Origin: an uncultured Corynebacterium sp.
GTDB lineage: Bacteria > Actinomycetota > Actinomycetes > Mycobacteriales > Mycobacteriaceae
Assembly: GCA_943914465.1 (NCBI GenBank)
Contig: CALUCD010000001.1
Location: 248,001 to 312,000, forward strand
Direction: 5' to 3'
DNA length: 64,000 nucleotides
The position numbers and the translations under genes were made by a program. The notes beneath the pieces were generated by a model. That model made no database searches and was not told the origin of the DNA. It saw nothing but the letters and a program-made list of their open reading frames with translations. Shown piece after piece: positions 8,499-17,351 of this stretch (the first letter of the stretch is position 1; every line of letters starts with the position of its first letter).

Positions 8499-9770
8499 CT
8501 ACTCGTAGCGCAGCGCATCAATTGGCTGCATCTTCGCAGCCTTCGAGGCGGGATACGCCCCGAAGAACACGCCGATCGCCAAAGAGAATACGAGCGCCAG
8601 CACCATCGCACTGATCGGCGGCCACGTGAAGTCCATGAAGGCCGCCGTACTCCCCATGCCGATAGCGCCGCCAAGGACCACCCCAATGACGCCACCGAGG
8701 AGGCATACCATCATCGCCTCGACAATGAACTGCACACGAATGTCCGTATGGGTAGCACCCAACGCTTTACGCACGCCGATCTCGCGGGTGCGTTCGGTAA
8801 CGGTAATGAGCATGATATTCATCACGCCAATGCCACCGACAAGCAGTGATATGCCGCCAATCGCGGACAGGACTGCGGACATGACACGGAACACTTGGGT
8901 GAGCTCTTCAAGCGACGAAGACATGTCAATGACCTCGGCCTCAAAGTTCTCGTTGCTGCCGTAGATTCGATCCAAGTATTGCTGCAGATCAGCCTGGAAG
9001 ACTGCCGCCTCCTCGCTGGGATCGGATTGAACGCTAAAGTCTGATACCCAGCTCGCATCCAACCCCACTCGATCGGCCGCGGTGGCTGGGATGTAAACAT
9101 CTGTAAACGATTGCATGCCAGTCATAAACCCGCCGTCTGTATGCTCACCTACGACGCCAATCACAGTGAAAACGGCCGGCTGGCCGTCGGCAACGATGTC
9201 GAATCGTTTGCCCAGCGCCTCGGTGGAGTCGCCGTTGAACAACGCGTCAACAAACGGCGTCGACACAACGGCGACTGGACGCTGCCCCGCGATGTCATCG
9301 TCGGTAATCCCACGGCCGTACTCGACGTCGAGATTGCGCATTGCGAGCGATTGCGCGAGGACAGGGTTGATGCTCGCGCTCGCAGGGGTGTCGTTATAGA
9401 TCACCTCGCCGCTACCCGAGCTTTCTATATCAACACCCGTGACGCGATCACCAAAACGTGTCTGGAGCTGGTCAAGCTGTTCCAGCGTCATACCGTCACG
9501 CTCACTATCCGGCGGCGCATAGGAAAAGGCAGCAAACGGGTCAGACTCATCGACTTCCTCCTCTGGACGCTCGTGCACCATGACCATGTGTTTGGTGGTA
9601 CCGACACCCTCGAGACCGCTCACCACCTGCCGTTCCAAACCGCGCCCGAGCGTCATGATCACGACCACGGCCATGATGCCGATAATGATGCCGAGCAGCG
9701 TCAGCAGTGAGCGAAGTTTGTTGTTATTCAGGCTCGACGCCGCAAGCCTGATGGACTCCCGGATGTTCAC
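8499..9770 (-). CDS. MacB-like ABC transporter permease (FtsX/MacB fold)
   Basis: A 423-residue permease of the MacB/FtsX superfamily. TM1 lies in the first 45 residues (NKLRSLLTLLGIIIG), followed by a large extracytoplasmic MacB_PCD domain (about 50-290). Three C-terminal spans surround the family signature ERTREIGVRKALGAT. MacB-type permeases do not move substrate through the membrane; they transmit ATP-driven motion to an extracytoplasmic partner. I chose the GTG at 9770, one base after the ATPase stop, because a G-rich Shine-Dalgarno-like run precedes it at normal distance; a GTG at 9779 is possible. It is the last gene of adaptor-ATPase-permease. The substrate is unknown. Confidence 0.9.
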   Translation of the reverse strand: MNIRESIRLAASSLNNNKLRSLLTLLGIIIGIMAVVVIMTLGRGLERQVVSGLEGVGTTKHMVMVHERPEEEVDESDPFAAFSYAPPDSERDGMTLEQLDQLQTRFGDRVTGVDIESSGSGEVIYNDTPASASINPVLAQSLAMRNLDVEYGRGITDDDIAGQRPVAVVSTPFVDALFNGDSTEALGKRFDIVADGQPAVFTVIGVVGEHTDGGFMTGMQSFTDVYIPATAADRVGLDASWVSDFSVQSDPSEEAAVFQADLQQYLDRIYGSNENFEAEVIDMSSSLEELTQVFRVMSAVLSAIGGISLLVGGIGVMNIMLITVTERTREIGVRKALGATHTDIRVQFIVEAMMVCLLGGVIGVVLGGAIGMGSTAAFMDFTWPPISAMVLALVFSLAIGVFFGAYPASKAAKMQPIDALRYE

Positions 9771-9771
9771 G

Positions 9772-10545
9772 TCAAGCACCCCCCCCACCGCGCACACCAG
9801 ACGGAGTACGAATGTCGGAAATGCGGCCGTCAATAATTTCCACGACGCGTTCTGTTTCCTCAGCTAGCTCGGGGTTGTGGGTGATCAGCACGATCGCTTT
9901 CCCCAGATCATCGTGCAGCTGGTGAAAGAGGTCCATGACGAGGCGGCCGGTTTTCGAATCGAGCGCGCCGGTCGGCTCGTCTGCGAGCAGGAGATCTGGG
10001 TCATTCGCTAACGCTCGCGCGATTGCTACACGCTGCTTCTGACCGCCCGAAAGCTCATTTGGGTTGTGATGGATACGCTCACCCATGCCCATCATGCCGA
10101 GTAGCTCTTCCGCCCGCGTCTCTCGTGCTTTCTTTTCCACACCGGCGTACATCATCGGCATCGCCACATTTTGGAGCGCATTCATGCGGCCGATGAGATT
10201 GAAGTTTTGAAAAACGAAGCCGATGTTGTGGCTACGGTACGCCGCAAGCTCTTTATCTGTCTTCGCATACACCGGCTCGCCGTTAAACGCGTACGCGCCT
10301 TCCGTCGGGCGATCGAGCATGCCAACCAAGTTCATCAACGTCGATTTACCGCCACCAGATGGCCCGACGATAGAGACGAACTCATGTTGCTGGGCGAAAA
10401 AGTCAATACCGTGCAACACGGTGATTTCGCTCGGCTCGCCGACGTTGTAGGTTTTCACCATATTACGCATGTCGATGAGTAACCCGGAACCGGCAAGATC
10501 CGCCCCGGTCGCTTGCTCTTCGTGCGTAGGATGTGGGGTGCTCAA
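9772..10545 (-). CDS. MacB/LolD-type ABC transporter ATPase
   Basis: A 257-residue ABC ATPase. Walker A is GPSGGGKST (about 61-69), the signature is LSGGQKQRVAIARAL, Walker B is LLLADEPTGALDSKTG, and the switch histidine is in LITHNPELAE. This is the LolD/MacB/FtsE subfamily, which pairs with FtsX-fold permeases. The start is a TTG at 10545, three bases after the adaptor stop, and the stop lies one base before the permease GTG, so all three genes form one tight operon. The first 20 residues are an extra polar extension. Confidence 0.93.
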   Translation of the reverse strand: MSTPHPTHEEQATGADLAGSGLLIDMRNMVKTYNVGEPSEITVLHGIDFFAQQHEFVSIVGPSGGGKSTLMNLVGMLDRPTEGAYAFNGEPVYAKTDKELAAYRSHNIGFVFQNFNLIGRMNALQNVAMPMMYAGVEKKARETRAEELLGMMGMGERIHHNPNELSGGQKQRVAIARALANDPDLLLADEPTGALDSKTGRLVMDLFHQLHDDLGKAIVLITHNPELAEETERVVEIIDGRISDIRTPSGVRGGGGA

Positions 10546-10548
10546 TGC

Positions 10549-12318
10549 CTAATTCCCCGGGTTCGAGTTGACGTCAGATGGGCTCGCCGGCGCTTCTCGC
10601 CTGGTACTGGTTTGGGTGACCGTCGCGGTCGTTTTCGCCGGCGGGTGTTTCGCGGACTCCACATCCTCAGGGTCAAACTCTGAGTCTGTGATCTCCATGG
10701 TTTCACCAACGCGATCGCGGTACTCATCCACCCAGTTAATAACGATGTCACCGGGTTTGAGCTCTCCACCAGTCACCGCAACGTCGATGTCGTTCTCAGT
10801 GCCGGTCTCCACCGTGCGTTCCTCCAGAGTTCCGGAGCGGGCACCATCACCATCGGTTGCAAGGACGAGCACCTTCTGCTTACCCTCGTCCTCGTACACA
10901 GCGTCGCGCGGCACAGCGACCGCCTTGTCTGATTCCTGGGTGATAATTTCAGCCCGTACGCTGCCGCCTAGCAGCAACCCCTCGGTATTCCCCGTGACCT
11001 CGATTTCTACCGGAAATGTCACCGAACCCGACTCGCTGCCCATCTGCGCGGGCATCGCAGCCGCAGCTCCGGCCCCCATCCCAGTACCCATACTCGTATC
11101 GGCACCCAGATCAGCCGGGGAGATTCGGGTGACTTTGCCGGTGTATTCCTTCTTGCCTGTTGCAGTTGAGGTAAACGTCACCCGGTTACCTTTCTGCACG
11201 GACGTCACATCCGCTTCGCGCACCTCGGCTCGAATCAGCAAGCGTGAATCATCGGCAATGCTGAGCAGTTTGCCCTGCGGGATATCACCCTCATGCACAT
11301 CCACACTGGTCACGATGCCGGCGATCGGCGAGTAAATCGTCGCCTCCTGCACCTGAAATTCAAGGTTGCCGTCACCCGTGTCCATTTGAGCCAGCTCAGC
11401 CTGCCGCCATGCGGAATCGACCTGCCCCTGCAGCTGCCGACGTTCCTGCTCCACCTGCGCGCGTGCGGCGGCGAGGTTTGCTTTCGCGTCCTCCAATGCT
11501 GCATAGGCTTCGTCTGCGCTCATTGCTGCACCGCCGCCGGGCAGGTTCGGAGCTGCCGGCTCTCCACCCAGATCCCCCTGACCATCGGGAGAACCTGGCA
11601 CCACCGGAAGCGCTGCCATCTGCCGCAGCTGCTCACCGGGCGCCCCCGGCGCACCGGGAACTGACTGGTTCGCTGGCTGACCCGGAGCCTTCTCCACCGA
11701 CGCCGCACCCCCCGGCACGTCCTGCCCACCCGCCGCGAGGATATGCGGAGCAACGTGGCCGGCGAGCTGGGTAGCCACGCGGACTGCACGCGTGACCATG
11801 CGCCCACCGCCAACAGCGGCATTGTACGCTGCTTGGGCCTGGTTGACCTGGGCTTGCGCCTGGCGGATCGTTGGATTGGTCCCGTTGTTAATGCTCTCGT
11901 TCAATGCATTTAGTTGAGCCTGGGCCTGTTCCACACTTTGCATCGCGTCGGCCTGCGCATTCGCCTGCTGCTTTTCTTGGACAGCGAGCTGGCGCTCAAG
12001 CTGGTCGACGTTCATCGACGCGAGGTGCTGTTCCGCCTGTACACGGTCGCCGGCTGCTACCGCCACGCGCTCGACCTCAGACTGCAACGTGGTGGTGATG
12101 TTTACCGCGCGAACTGGAGCGATTTTGCCGTTGACCACCACACTGTTGGTGACCCCGTCCGCGCTTGCGATGGTGTAATCGCCAGCCGCCAAACCCTCGC
12201 TTTCTGTACCGCCACCGATGTCACCCATGCCGCACGACGTGACGAGCAAACTGGCGGACGTGACCACCGCCAACACCAATCGCGAGTGGCGAGAGCGTTT
12301 CCACATGGTAGCGGCCAA
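10549..12318 (-). CDS. Lipoprotein periplasmic adaptor (HlyD/MacA family) of the ABC exporter
   Basis: A 589-residue membrane-fusion-type adaptor. The signal peptide has a lipobox (LLVTSC, lipidated C29). A barrel-sandwich half (about 60-95) leads into a Gln/Ala-rich coiled-coil arm (about 95-145 and 275-315). The arm is interrupted by a roughly 110-residue Pro/Gly/Ala insertion. The second lipoyl half and beta-barrel domains follow (about 325-520), then an acidic, Thr-rich tail. The TTG at 12318 is favoured by GAGGAG five bases upstream. It is first in the operon with the ATPase and permease. MacA-like adaptors stimulate MacB and carry substrate outward; the substrate is unknown, and no TolC-like outer channel is encoded here. 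Confidence 0.85.
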   Translation of the reverse strand: MAATMWKRSRHSRLVLAVVTSASLLVTSCGMGDIGGGTESEGLAAGDYTIASADGVTNSVVVNGKIAPVRAVNITTTLQSEVERVAVAAGDRVQAEQHLASMNVDQLERQLAVQEKQQANAQADAMQSVEQAQAQLNALNESINNGTNPTIRQAQAQVNQAQAAYNAAVGGGRMVTRAVRVATQLAGHVAPHILAAGGQDVPGGAASVEKAPGQPANQSVPGAPGAPGEQLRQMAALPVVPGSPDGQGDLGGEPAAPNLPGGGAAMSADEAYAALEDAKANLAAARAQVEQERRQLQGQVDSAWRQAELAQMDTGDGNLEFQVQEATIYSPIAGIVTSVDVHEGDIPQGKLLSIADDSRLLIRAEVREADVTSVQKGNRVTFTSTATGKKEYTGKVTRISPADLGADTSMGTGMGAGAAAAMPAQMGSESGSVTFPVEIEVTGNTEGLLLGGSVRAEIITQESDKAVAVPRDAVYEDEGKQKVLVLATDGDGARSGTLEERTVETGTENDIDVAVTGGELKPGDIVINWVDEYRDRVGETMEITDSEFDPEDVESAKHPPAKTTATVTQTSTRREAPASPSDVNSNPGN

Positions 12319-12454
12319 AGTAACTCCTCATTCATCACATTGGTTTGATAGATCGGCGCTCACTCTCAGCGAATAATAGGCGTTGAGAATGCAACTCATC
12401 ACGATATTACACGCAACGGCGCGAAGACCCCGCGCTGAAAACCATAAATAGTGC

Positions 12455-13021
12455 CTAACTCACAGGCGCACGAACGCCGGTGATACCAAACATGCCCCAA
12501 ACCGCATCTGACGGCAAAGCCTCGACCGCGTGCACCCCAGCAGTTTCCGCAATTGCGCGTAAATCATCGCCGGGTGCGTAGACCACCACGGCACCGATTG
12601 CCGTTGGGTTGAGTGCCACGCCTTTTGTCTGCGCGCGCTTGGCTGCCCGTTGAGCTTCGCGCGCGAAAACGTCTGGGCGATCCTCGCTGCCGGTGGGTTC
12701 GGGAATTGGGTGCGCCGGGGCGTCGACAAGCAAAAGTGCGTCTACTCGAGCGACGACACGCACGCGTCGGGCCGCGGCAGCCGGATCGCACGGAGCATCA
12801 AACGTGACCAACGCATACGCAGATTGTGTGTCGGCGTTCTGCAAGGACGTTTCCGCTCGGGTGACGTAGTCGTTCATCGCCTCACCAGGCTGAGGCCCGA
12901 GCATGTCTCCTTGCACCCCGGGTTGCTGCGCAGGTGTGAGCACACCGATTGCAGTAACGCCAAGGACTGCAAGTAGGACACCACACGCCGCTGCGGCCAT
13001 GTTCACTGCTGGTGCACGCAT
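12455..13021 (-). CDS. Membrane-anchored or secreted protein of unknown function
   Basis: A 188-residue protein starting MRAPAVNMAAAACG. One N-terminal hydrophobic segment (about 7-27) is a signal anchor or uncleaved signal peptide. The extracytoplasmic part has no recognised motif; it is mixed alpha/beta in character with repeated short Ala/Val-rich stretches. The start is set at 13021, four bases after the rluD stop; the reading frame continues upstream only through rluD. It belongs to the lspA-rluD minus-strand operon. I cannot assign a function. Confidence 0.7.
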   Translation of the reverse strand: MRAPAVNMAAAACGVLLAVLGVTAIGVLTPAQQPGVQGDMLGPQPGEAMNDYVTRAETSLQNADTQSAYALVTFDAPCDPAAAARRVRVVARVDALLLVDAPAHPIPEPTGSEDRPDVFAREAQRAAKRAQTKGVALNPTAIGAVVVYAPGDDLRAIAETAGVHAVEALPSDAVWGMFGITGVRAPVS

Positions 13022-13025
13022 GCAG

Positions 13026-13955
13026 CTACGCCTGCCGCAGGACGTCAAGCGCATGCTGGAGGTCCGGCGGATACGGCGACTCAACCTCGAGGTAGTCTCC
13101 CGTGCGTGGGTGGGCAAACCCCAACTTGGTCGCATGTAGCCACTGGCGCGTCAGCCCCAACTCGCGCGCCAGGTTCGGGTCACAGCCGTACATCGGATCG
13201 CCCACACACGGATGGCCAATGGCTGACATGTGCACACGGATCTGGTGCGTGCGACCCGTCTCAAGGTGCACCTCAAGCAAGCTCGCGTGGCGGAACGCCT
13301 CAGTGACCTCGTAGTGCGTGATACTGCGACGGCCGTCATCCGTGACCGCGAACTTCCATCCTGAGGACGGGTGACGCCCAATCGGGGCATCCACAGTGCC
13401 CACAATCGGATCCGGCAAGCCCTGGACCAGGGCGTGATACGTCTTATCCACGGTGCGCTCCTTGAACGCGCGCTTGAGTACCGAGTACCCGGATACGCTC
13501 GCGGCAACCACCATCACGCCTGACGTGCCTACATCAAGACGCTGCACAATTCCCTTGCGCTCAGGAGGACCCGCGTCCGGCAACGTAAAACCCATTGCCT
13601 GCAACCCACCCACTACCGTCGGGCCTTCCCAACCCAAGGTGGGGTGCGCGGCAACGCCCACAGGTTTGTCCACCGCGATGACATCATCATCCTGATAGAG
13701 GATGTCCAGCCCCTCAACGTGCTCAACCACCGGCTCTGGTGCGGCTGGCGGCTGCGGCAGCGTTGCTTCGAGCAGCGCGCCGGGATTCACGCGGTCAGAC
13801 TTGGCTACCGGATGCGCATCAATGACCACATCGCCAGCGCGGATCATCTCCGCCGCCACTGCACGGGAAACTCCGAACAGCTTGGACAACGCCGCATCTA
13901 CACGCATACCGGCCAGCCCCTCAGGCACGGGCAACGATCGAAACTCCCCGCTCAT
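13026..13955 (-). CDS. rluD: RluD-like 23S rRNA pseudouridine synthase
   Basis: A 309-residue RluA-family pseudouridine synthase. An N-terminal S4 domain (about residues 15-75) is followed by the catalytic domain with IVQRLDVGTSGVMVVA, where the Asp of RLD is the nucleophile. HQIRVHMSAIGHPCVGD near residue 240 is the second family motif. RluD modifies helix 69 of 23S rRNA; the exact target here is inferred. The ATG at 13955 overlaps the lspA stop (ATGA), as usual for the conserved lspA-rluD pair. The upstream in-frame extension lies inside lspA and is ignored. Confidence 0.93.
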   Translation of the reverse strand: MSGEFRSLPVPEGLAGMRVDAALSKLFGVSRAVAAEMIRAGDVVIDAHPVAKSDRVNPGALLEATLPQPPAAPEPVVEHVEGLDILYQDDDVIAVDKPVGVAAHPTLGWEGPTVVGGLQAMGFTLPDAGPPERKGIVQRLDVGTSGVMVVAASVSGYSVLKRAFKERTVDKTYHALVQGLPDPIVGTVDAPIGRHPSSGWKFAVTDDGRRSITHYEVTEAFRHASLLEVHLETGRTHQIRVHMSAIGHPCVGDPMYGCDPNLARELGLTRQWLHATKLGFAHPRTGDYLEVESPYPPDLQHALDVLRQA

Positions 13956-14488
13956 TGCCGTGTCCTGAACTCCTGGGCGAACATGGCCACGACGAACACG
14001 GCGACGCCAACACTGATGCACGCGTCTGCGAGGTTGAAGACCGCGAAGTTGCCCACGGAGATGTAGTCAACGACGTGGCCAAACCAAAACCCTGGCTCAC
14101 GAAACAGCCGGTCACAAAGGTTGCCCAATGCGCCTCCAGCGATCAGCGCCACGCCGAGCGCTTCCCACGGGCTGGTCAACCGCGGCGCAGCGATGAGGGC
14201 ACCGACGACGAACACTAGTTGGATTCCGGTAAAGACCCAGGTGAAGTTCTGCCCCATGGAGAAGGCAGCCCCCGGATTGAACAGGAGGTAAAAACGAAAC
14301 CAGTCGCCGATCACAGCTACCGGCTGCCCGGGCTCGAGCCAGGTGAGCATGATCTGTTTGACTACTTGGTCAAGCACCGCAACAACGACCATTGTGGCCG
14401 CCACCGGCAGGAAGTAGTTGCGCGAGGCCGGGGGATCCGTTCGGGGCTGCGGGTCCTGTGGACCCTGTGTCATCCCTGTCATCATCAC
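13952..14488 (-). CDS. lspA: Lipoprotein signal peptidase (signal peptidase II)
   Basis: A 178-residue integral membrane aspartyl protease that cleaves prolipoprotein signal peptides before the lipidated cysteine. Four transmembrane segments follow a polar N-terminus. The two catalytic aspartates lie in GGALGNLCDRLF and in FAVFNLADACI. The GTG at 14488 is followed by ATG codons at 14485 and 14482. TAAAGT six bases before the GTG suggests a leaderless message. Its likely substrates include several lipoproteins in this window (C29 of the ABC adaptor, C25 of the 14597 protein, C22 of the MTB12-like protein). Confidence 0.95.
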   Translation of the reverse strand: MMMTGMTQGPQDPQPRTDPPASRNYFLPVAATMVVVAVLDQVVKQIMLTWLEPGQPVAVIGDWFRFYLLFNPGAAFSMGQNFTWVFTGIQLVFVVGALIAAPRLTSPWEALGVALIAGGALGNLCDRLFREPGFWFGHVVDYISVGNFAVFNLADACISVGVAVFVVAMFAQEFRTRQ

Positions 14489-14494
14489 CGCAAT

Positions 14495-14500
14495 ACTTTA
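14495..14500 (-). promoter_or_regulatory. Possible -10 element of lspA
   Basis: The minus strand reads TAAAGT, six bases before the GTG start of lspA. Four of six bases match the consensus and no ribosome site lies between, so a leaderless start is possible. Weak evidence. Confidence 0.3.
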
Positions 14501-14596
14501 ACCGAATACCCCGCGCTCCCCACACGGCCACGCGGTATGGGTGGGGGTGCGTGGGCCGGTCAGCTCCTGCGGTAGGTTCAAGGAGTGGTTAGCAAG

Positions 14597-15637
14597 GTGG
14601 TTCTCATACGACCGGTGGCGGTGTTGGCGGCGGTGACAGTAGCCGCGGTGCCGTTGAGCGTGAGCGGCTGCACACGCCAATCCGATCCACTGGCCGAGGT
14701 GCCTGAATTTGCGGTGGAAGCACCCGACGTGCGTGTGATCTCGCCCGGTGAAAACCCGCGCCAGCTGCGATACACCACTACCGCATGCGCACCTGAAACA
14801 GCTGATGGGCGTGAGGCAACCCTTCGCGTGGCCGGGGGCATAGAACAGAGCGTGTTGGCCGAGGGTGGCGAGGCCACAGCGGAAGCACCGGCAGGTGGTG
14901 ACGTGCTCGAAACGACTGTGCCCGTACGGATCAGCTGCCCACCTATCAATACCCCACCAGATGAGCACAGCGTCCAGCTGGAAGCAGGCGCCGGTTCCCA
15001 CTCCGATCTGAACCTTGGCCAGCAAGTTGCGGCCAATGAGGGATTTCTGCTGCGCTGGTGGGCGTCTGAGACGGGAGCGATCTCACGGGTGAAGATGCTG
15101 CCGACACCCGAGTCACCTGAGGCTGGACGCCAGGCAGTAGAGCAGGCGCTGCTCGCCGCAATGTCGAGCACTGTTGTATTTCCTGAGCAGGCGGTCGGGT
15201 TACGCGGCCAGTGGGAAGTGACAAACCGCATTCCCGGCGAAAGTTCGTTGGTGCGAACCACCACCTACACCGTGACTGATATGGGCGGTGCGGAAGGCTA
15301 CCAACTCCAACTTGATGCGGAGGTTGAAGAACGACCAGCGGATCGCTCTTTGCGTATCGATAATGAGGTTGCCGGAGAGCTTGATGGACAAACGCTGACT
15401 GTGGAAAGCACCTCCACTACCTCCGACGGGACGTTAACTCTTGACCTACGTGACCCTCTGCCCACCACGGGCCACGTCAACGCGACCACCCGTTTGCTTT
15501 ACGCTGGTGGCGGCTCCGCGTCTCGGGTCGTGCAAGATGTCACCTCCGCAGTGACGTACAACTCCAGCGGTTTTGACGACGCGCAGAGCAAGGCTAACGC
15601 TAATAACCCCGATAACGCGGATAGCGCAGATAGCTGA
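14597..15637 (+). CDS. Lipoprotein of unknown function
   Basis: A 346-residue exported lipoprotein. A hydrophobic leader ends in the lipobox LSVSGC (lipidated C25). The mature protein is acidic, beta-rich in character and ends in an Asn/Asp/Ala-rich tail. No known domain is recognised. AGGAG at 14581-14585 favours the GTG at 14597, since the GTG at 14585 would overlap that ribosome site. The ABC-F gene begins 13 bases downstream, so the two are probably co-transcribed. It diverges from lspA. Confidence 0.75.
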   Translation: MVLIRPVAVLAAVTVAAVPLSVSGCTRQSDPLAEVPEFAVEAPDVRVISPGENPRQLRYTTTACAPETADGREATLRVAGGIEQSVLAEGGEATAEAPAGGDVLETTVPVRISCPPINTPPDEHSVQLEAGAGSHSDLNLGQQVAANEGFLLRWWASETGAISRVKMLPTPESPEAGRQAVEQALLAAMSSTVVFPEQAVGLRGQWEVTNRIPGESSLVRTTTYTVTDMGGAEGYQLQLDAEVEERPADRSLRIDNEVAGELDGQTLTVESTSTTSDGTLTLDLRDPLPTTGHVNATTRLLYAGGGSASRVVQDVTSAVTYNSSGFDDAQSKANANNPDNADSADS

Positions 15638-15650
15638 GAGGCGGCACGGC

Positions 15651-17348
15651 ATGGTTGCAGCGCACCACATTGGTCTTGACGGTGTTTCTTTTAGCTACCC
15701 TGGCGGCAACCGCGTCCTGACCGATATCGCCTTTGCGGTGCCATCCGGATCTGTCACTGGGCTGATTGGTGAAAACGGTGCAGGCAAGTCAACGCTGCTG
15801 CACGTTATCTCCGGTGAACTGACGCCCGATGTCGGTCGCGTGATCACCCCGCCTGTCACCGGATTCATCGCACAGGAGACGTCGCTTGATTTCCGCGAAC
15901 CGGCGCGCGCGCTTGTCGACGCGGCGGTCCATGAACTGCGCCAAATTGAACGTGACATCGCCGCGCTGTCAGAAGCGATGGCGACAGCCCCAGAAAATGA
16001 CCAGCTCGCGGCTGATTTCGACCGAGCACTTGCCCGAGCGCAGAACGCAGGCGTGTGGGAGCTGGACGCGCGCATCGCCTCCGTATTGGCCGGACTCGGG
16101 CTTGGCAACGTTGCCCTAGAAACCCCGCTTGGAGAAATGTCCGGCGGGCAGCGTCGCCGGTTTGCACTCGCTACCTTGCTCCTTCGGCCGGTTGACGCCA
16201 TGGTGTTAGACGAGCCAACGAACCATCTGGACGATGCGGCCGTTGACTTTCTTATCAGCGAGCTTGCCGCGTTCAGAGGCCCGGTGCTCGCAGCATCACA
16301 CGATCGTTATTTCCTCGATACCGTCTGCGACGACATTGTGGACCTGGACCCGGGACTTGGCGTAGAAGGCGGCTACGGAGAAGACACGCGTCAGGGAACG
16401 CGATTTACCGGCACATTCAGTGATTACCTCCGGGCACGCGAAGAGCGCCGAGCGCGCTGGGAGAGCGACTATGCGGCGCAGGAACACGAACGCGCCCGGC
16501 TCGAGCGCGCAGCTGAGCAAAATGCCGAGGACGTTTTCCACTCGCACGAAAACAAGACCGAACTGCGCGCCGCTGCGAAGTTCTACGCGGACAGGGCGGC
16601 GAAGACCGTCGGTCACCGCCGGCGCGCGGCAGACAAGCGGCTAGAGTCCCTCGAGCGTTTTGCTATCCCTGCGCCGCCATCACGGTTGAAGTTTCGTGGT
16701 GTCCCGCCACACGCCGCCACCCCTATCGGGGTTCCAGCGGTCACCGCACGCAACCTCACCGTGCCCGACCGGCTCATGCCGCTGAGCATTAAAGTTCAGC
16801 CCGGCCAACACCTGCTCGTTGAAGGTCCGAACGGCTCCGGCAAGTCCACACTGCTTCGCATTCTTGACGGCGACATCACCGACTTCGGCGGTGAGCTGAT
16901 CATCCCTGAAGAACTCACCGTGGCGCGCTTGGCCCAGGACGACACCTGGGAAGACCTATCGCTCACCGCAGCGGAAATATTCGAACAGCGTACTCCCGAC
17001 CGCGCACCGGACCTGGTTGAGATGGGCCTGCTGGCAGCTGAGCAGATTGGCAAATCAATGGCCGACCTGTCGCTGGGCCAACGCCGGCGCGTCTCGCTCG
17101 GCATCATTCTGGCAGCCCCGCCCGATGTGCTGCTCCTCGACGAGCCGACAAACCACCTGTCGCTCGCCCTGGCCGAAGAACTTGAGCGCGCGCTCGTGGA
17201 TTTCACCGGGACTGTTGTTCTGACCAGCCATGATCGATGGGTGCGCCGCCAATGGCGGCGCAGAATCGACCAAGGTGATCAGCGAGCACGGACACTGACC
17301 TTATCCACCATGTGGACGAGTGAGGTGTGGCGCGAAGACCGCGACTAG
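15651..17348 (+). CDS. ABC-F family ATPase (duplicated ATP-binding protein)
   Basis: A 565-residue soluble protein with two ABC ATPase domains and no membrane domain. Domain 1 has Walker A GENGAGKST (40-48), MSGGQRRRFAL and DEPTNHLDD. Domain 2 has GPNGSGKST (about 394-402), LSLGQRRRVSL and DEPTNHL. A charged linker (about 245-340) corresponds to the ribosome-reaching arm of the ABC-F class. ABC-F proteins bind the ribosomal E site and act as translation factors or antibiotic-resistance factors; which applies here cannot be decided. The start is the ATG at 15651, preceded by GAGAGGCGG. Its stop is three bases from the convergent MTB12-like gene. Confidence 0.9.
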   Translation: MVAAHHIGLDGVSFSYPGGNRVLTDIAFAVPSGSVTGLIGENGAGKSTLLHVISGELTPDVGRVITPPVTGFIAQETSLDFREPARALVDAAVHELRQIERDIAALSEAMATAPENDQLAADFDRALARAQNAGVWELDARIASVLAGLGLGNVALETPLGEMSGGQRRRFALATLLLRPVDAMVLDEPTNHLDDAAVDFLISELAAFRGPVLAASHDRYFLDTVCDDIVDLDPGLGVEGGYGEDTRQGTRFTGTFSDYLRAREERRARWESDYAAQEHERARLERAAEQNAEDVFHSHENKTELRAAAKFYADRAAKTVGHRRRAADKRLESLERFAIPAPPSRLKFRGVPPHAATPIGVPAVTARNLTVPDRLMPLSIKVQPGQHLLVEGPNGSGKSTLLRILDGDITDFGGELIIPEELTVARLAQDDTWEDLSLTAAEIFEQRTPDRAPDLVEMGLLAAEQIGKSMADLSLGQRRRVSLGIILAAPPDVLLLDEPTNHLSLALAEELERALVDFTGTVVLTSHDRWVRRQWRRRIDQGDQRARTLTLSTMWTSEVWREDRD

Positions 17349-17351
17349 CTG

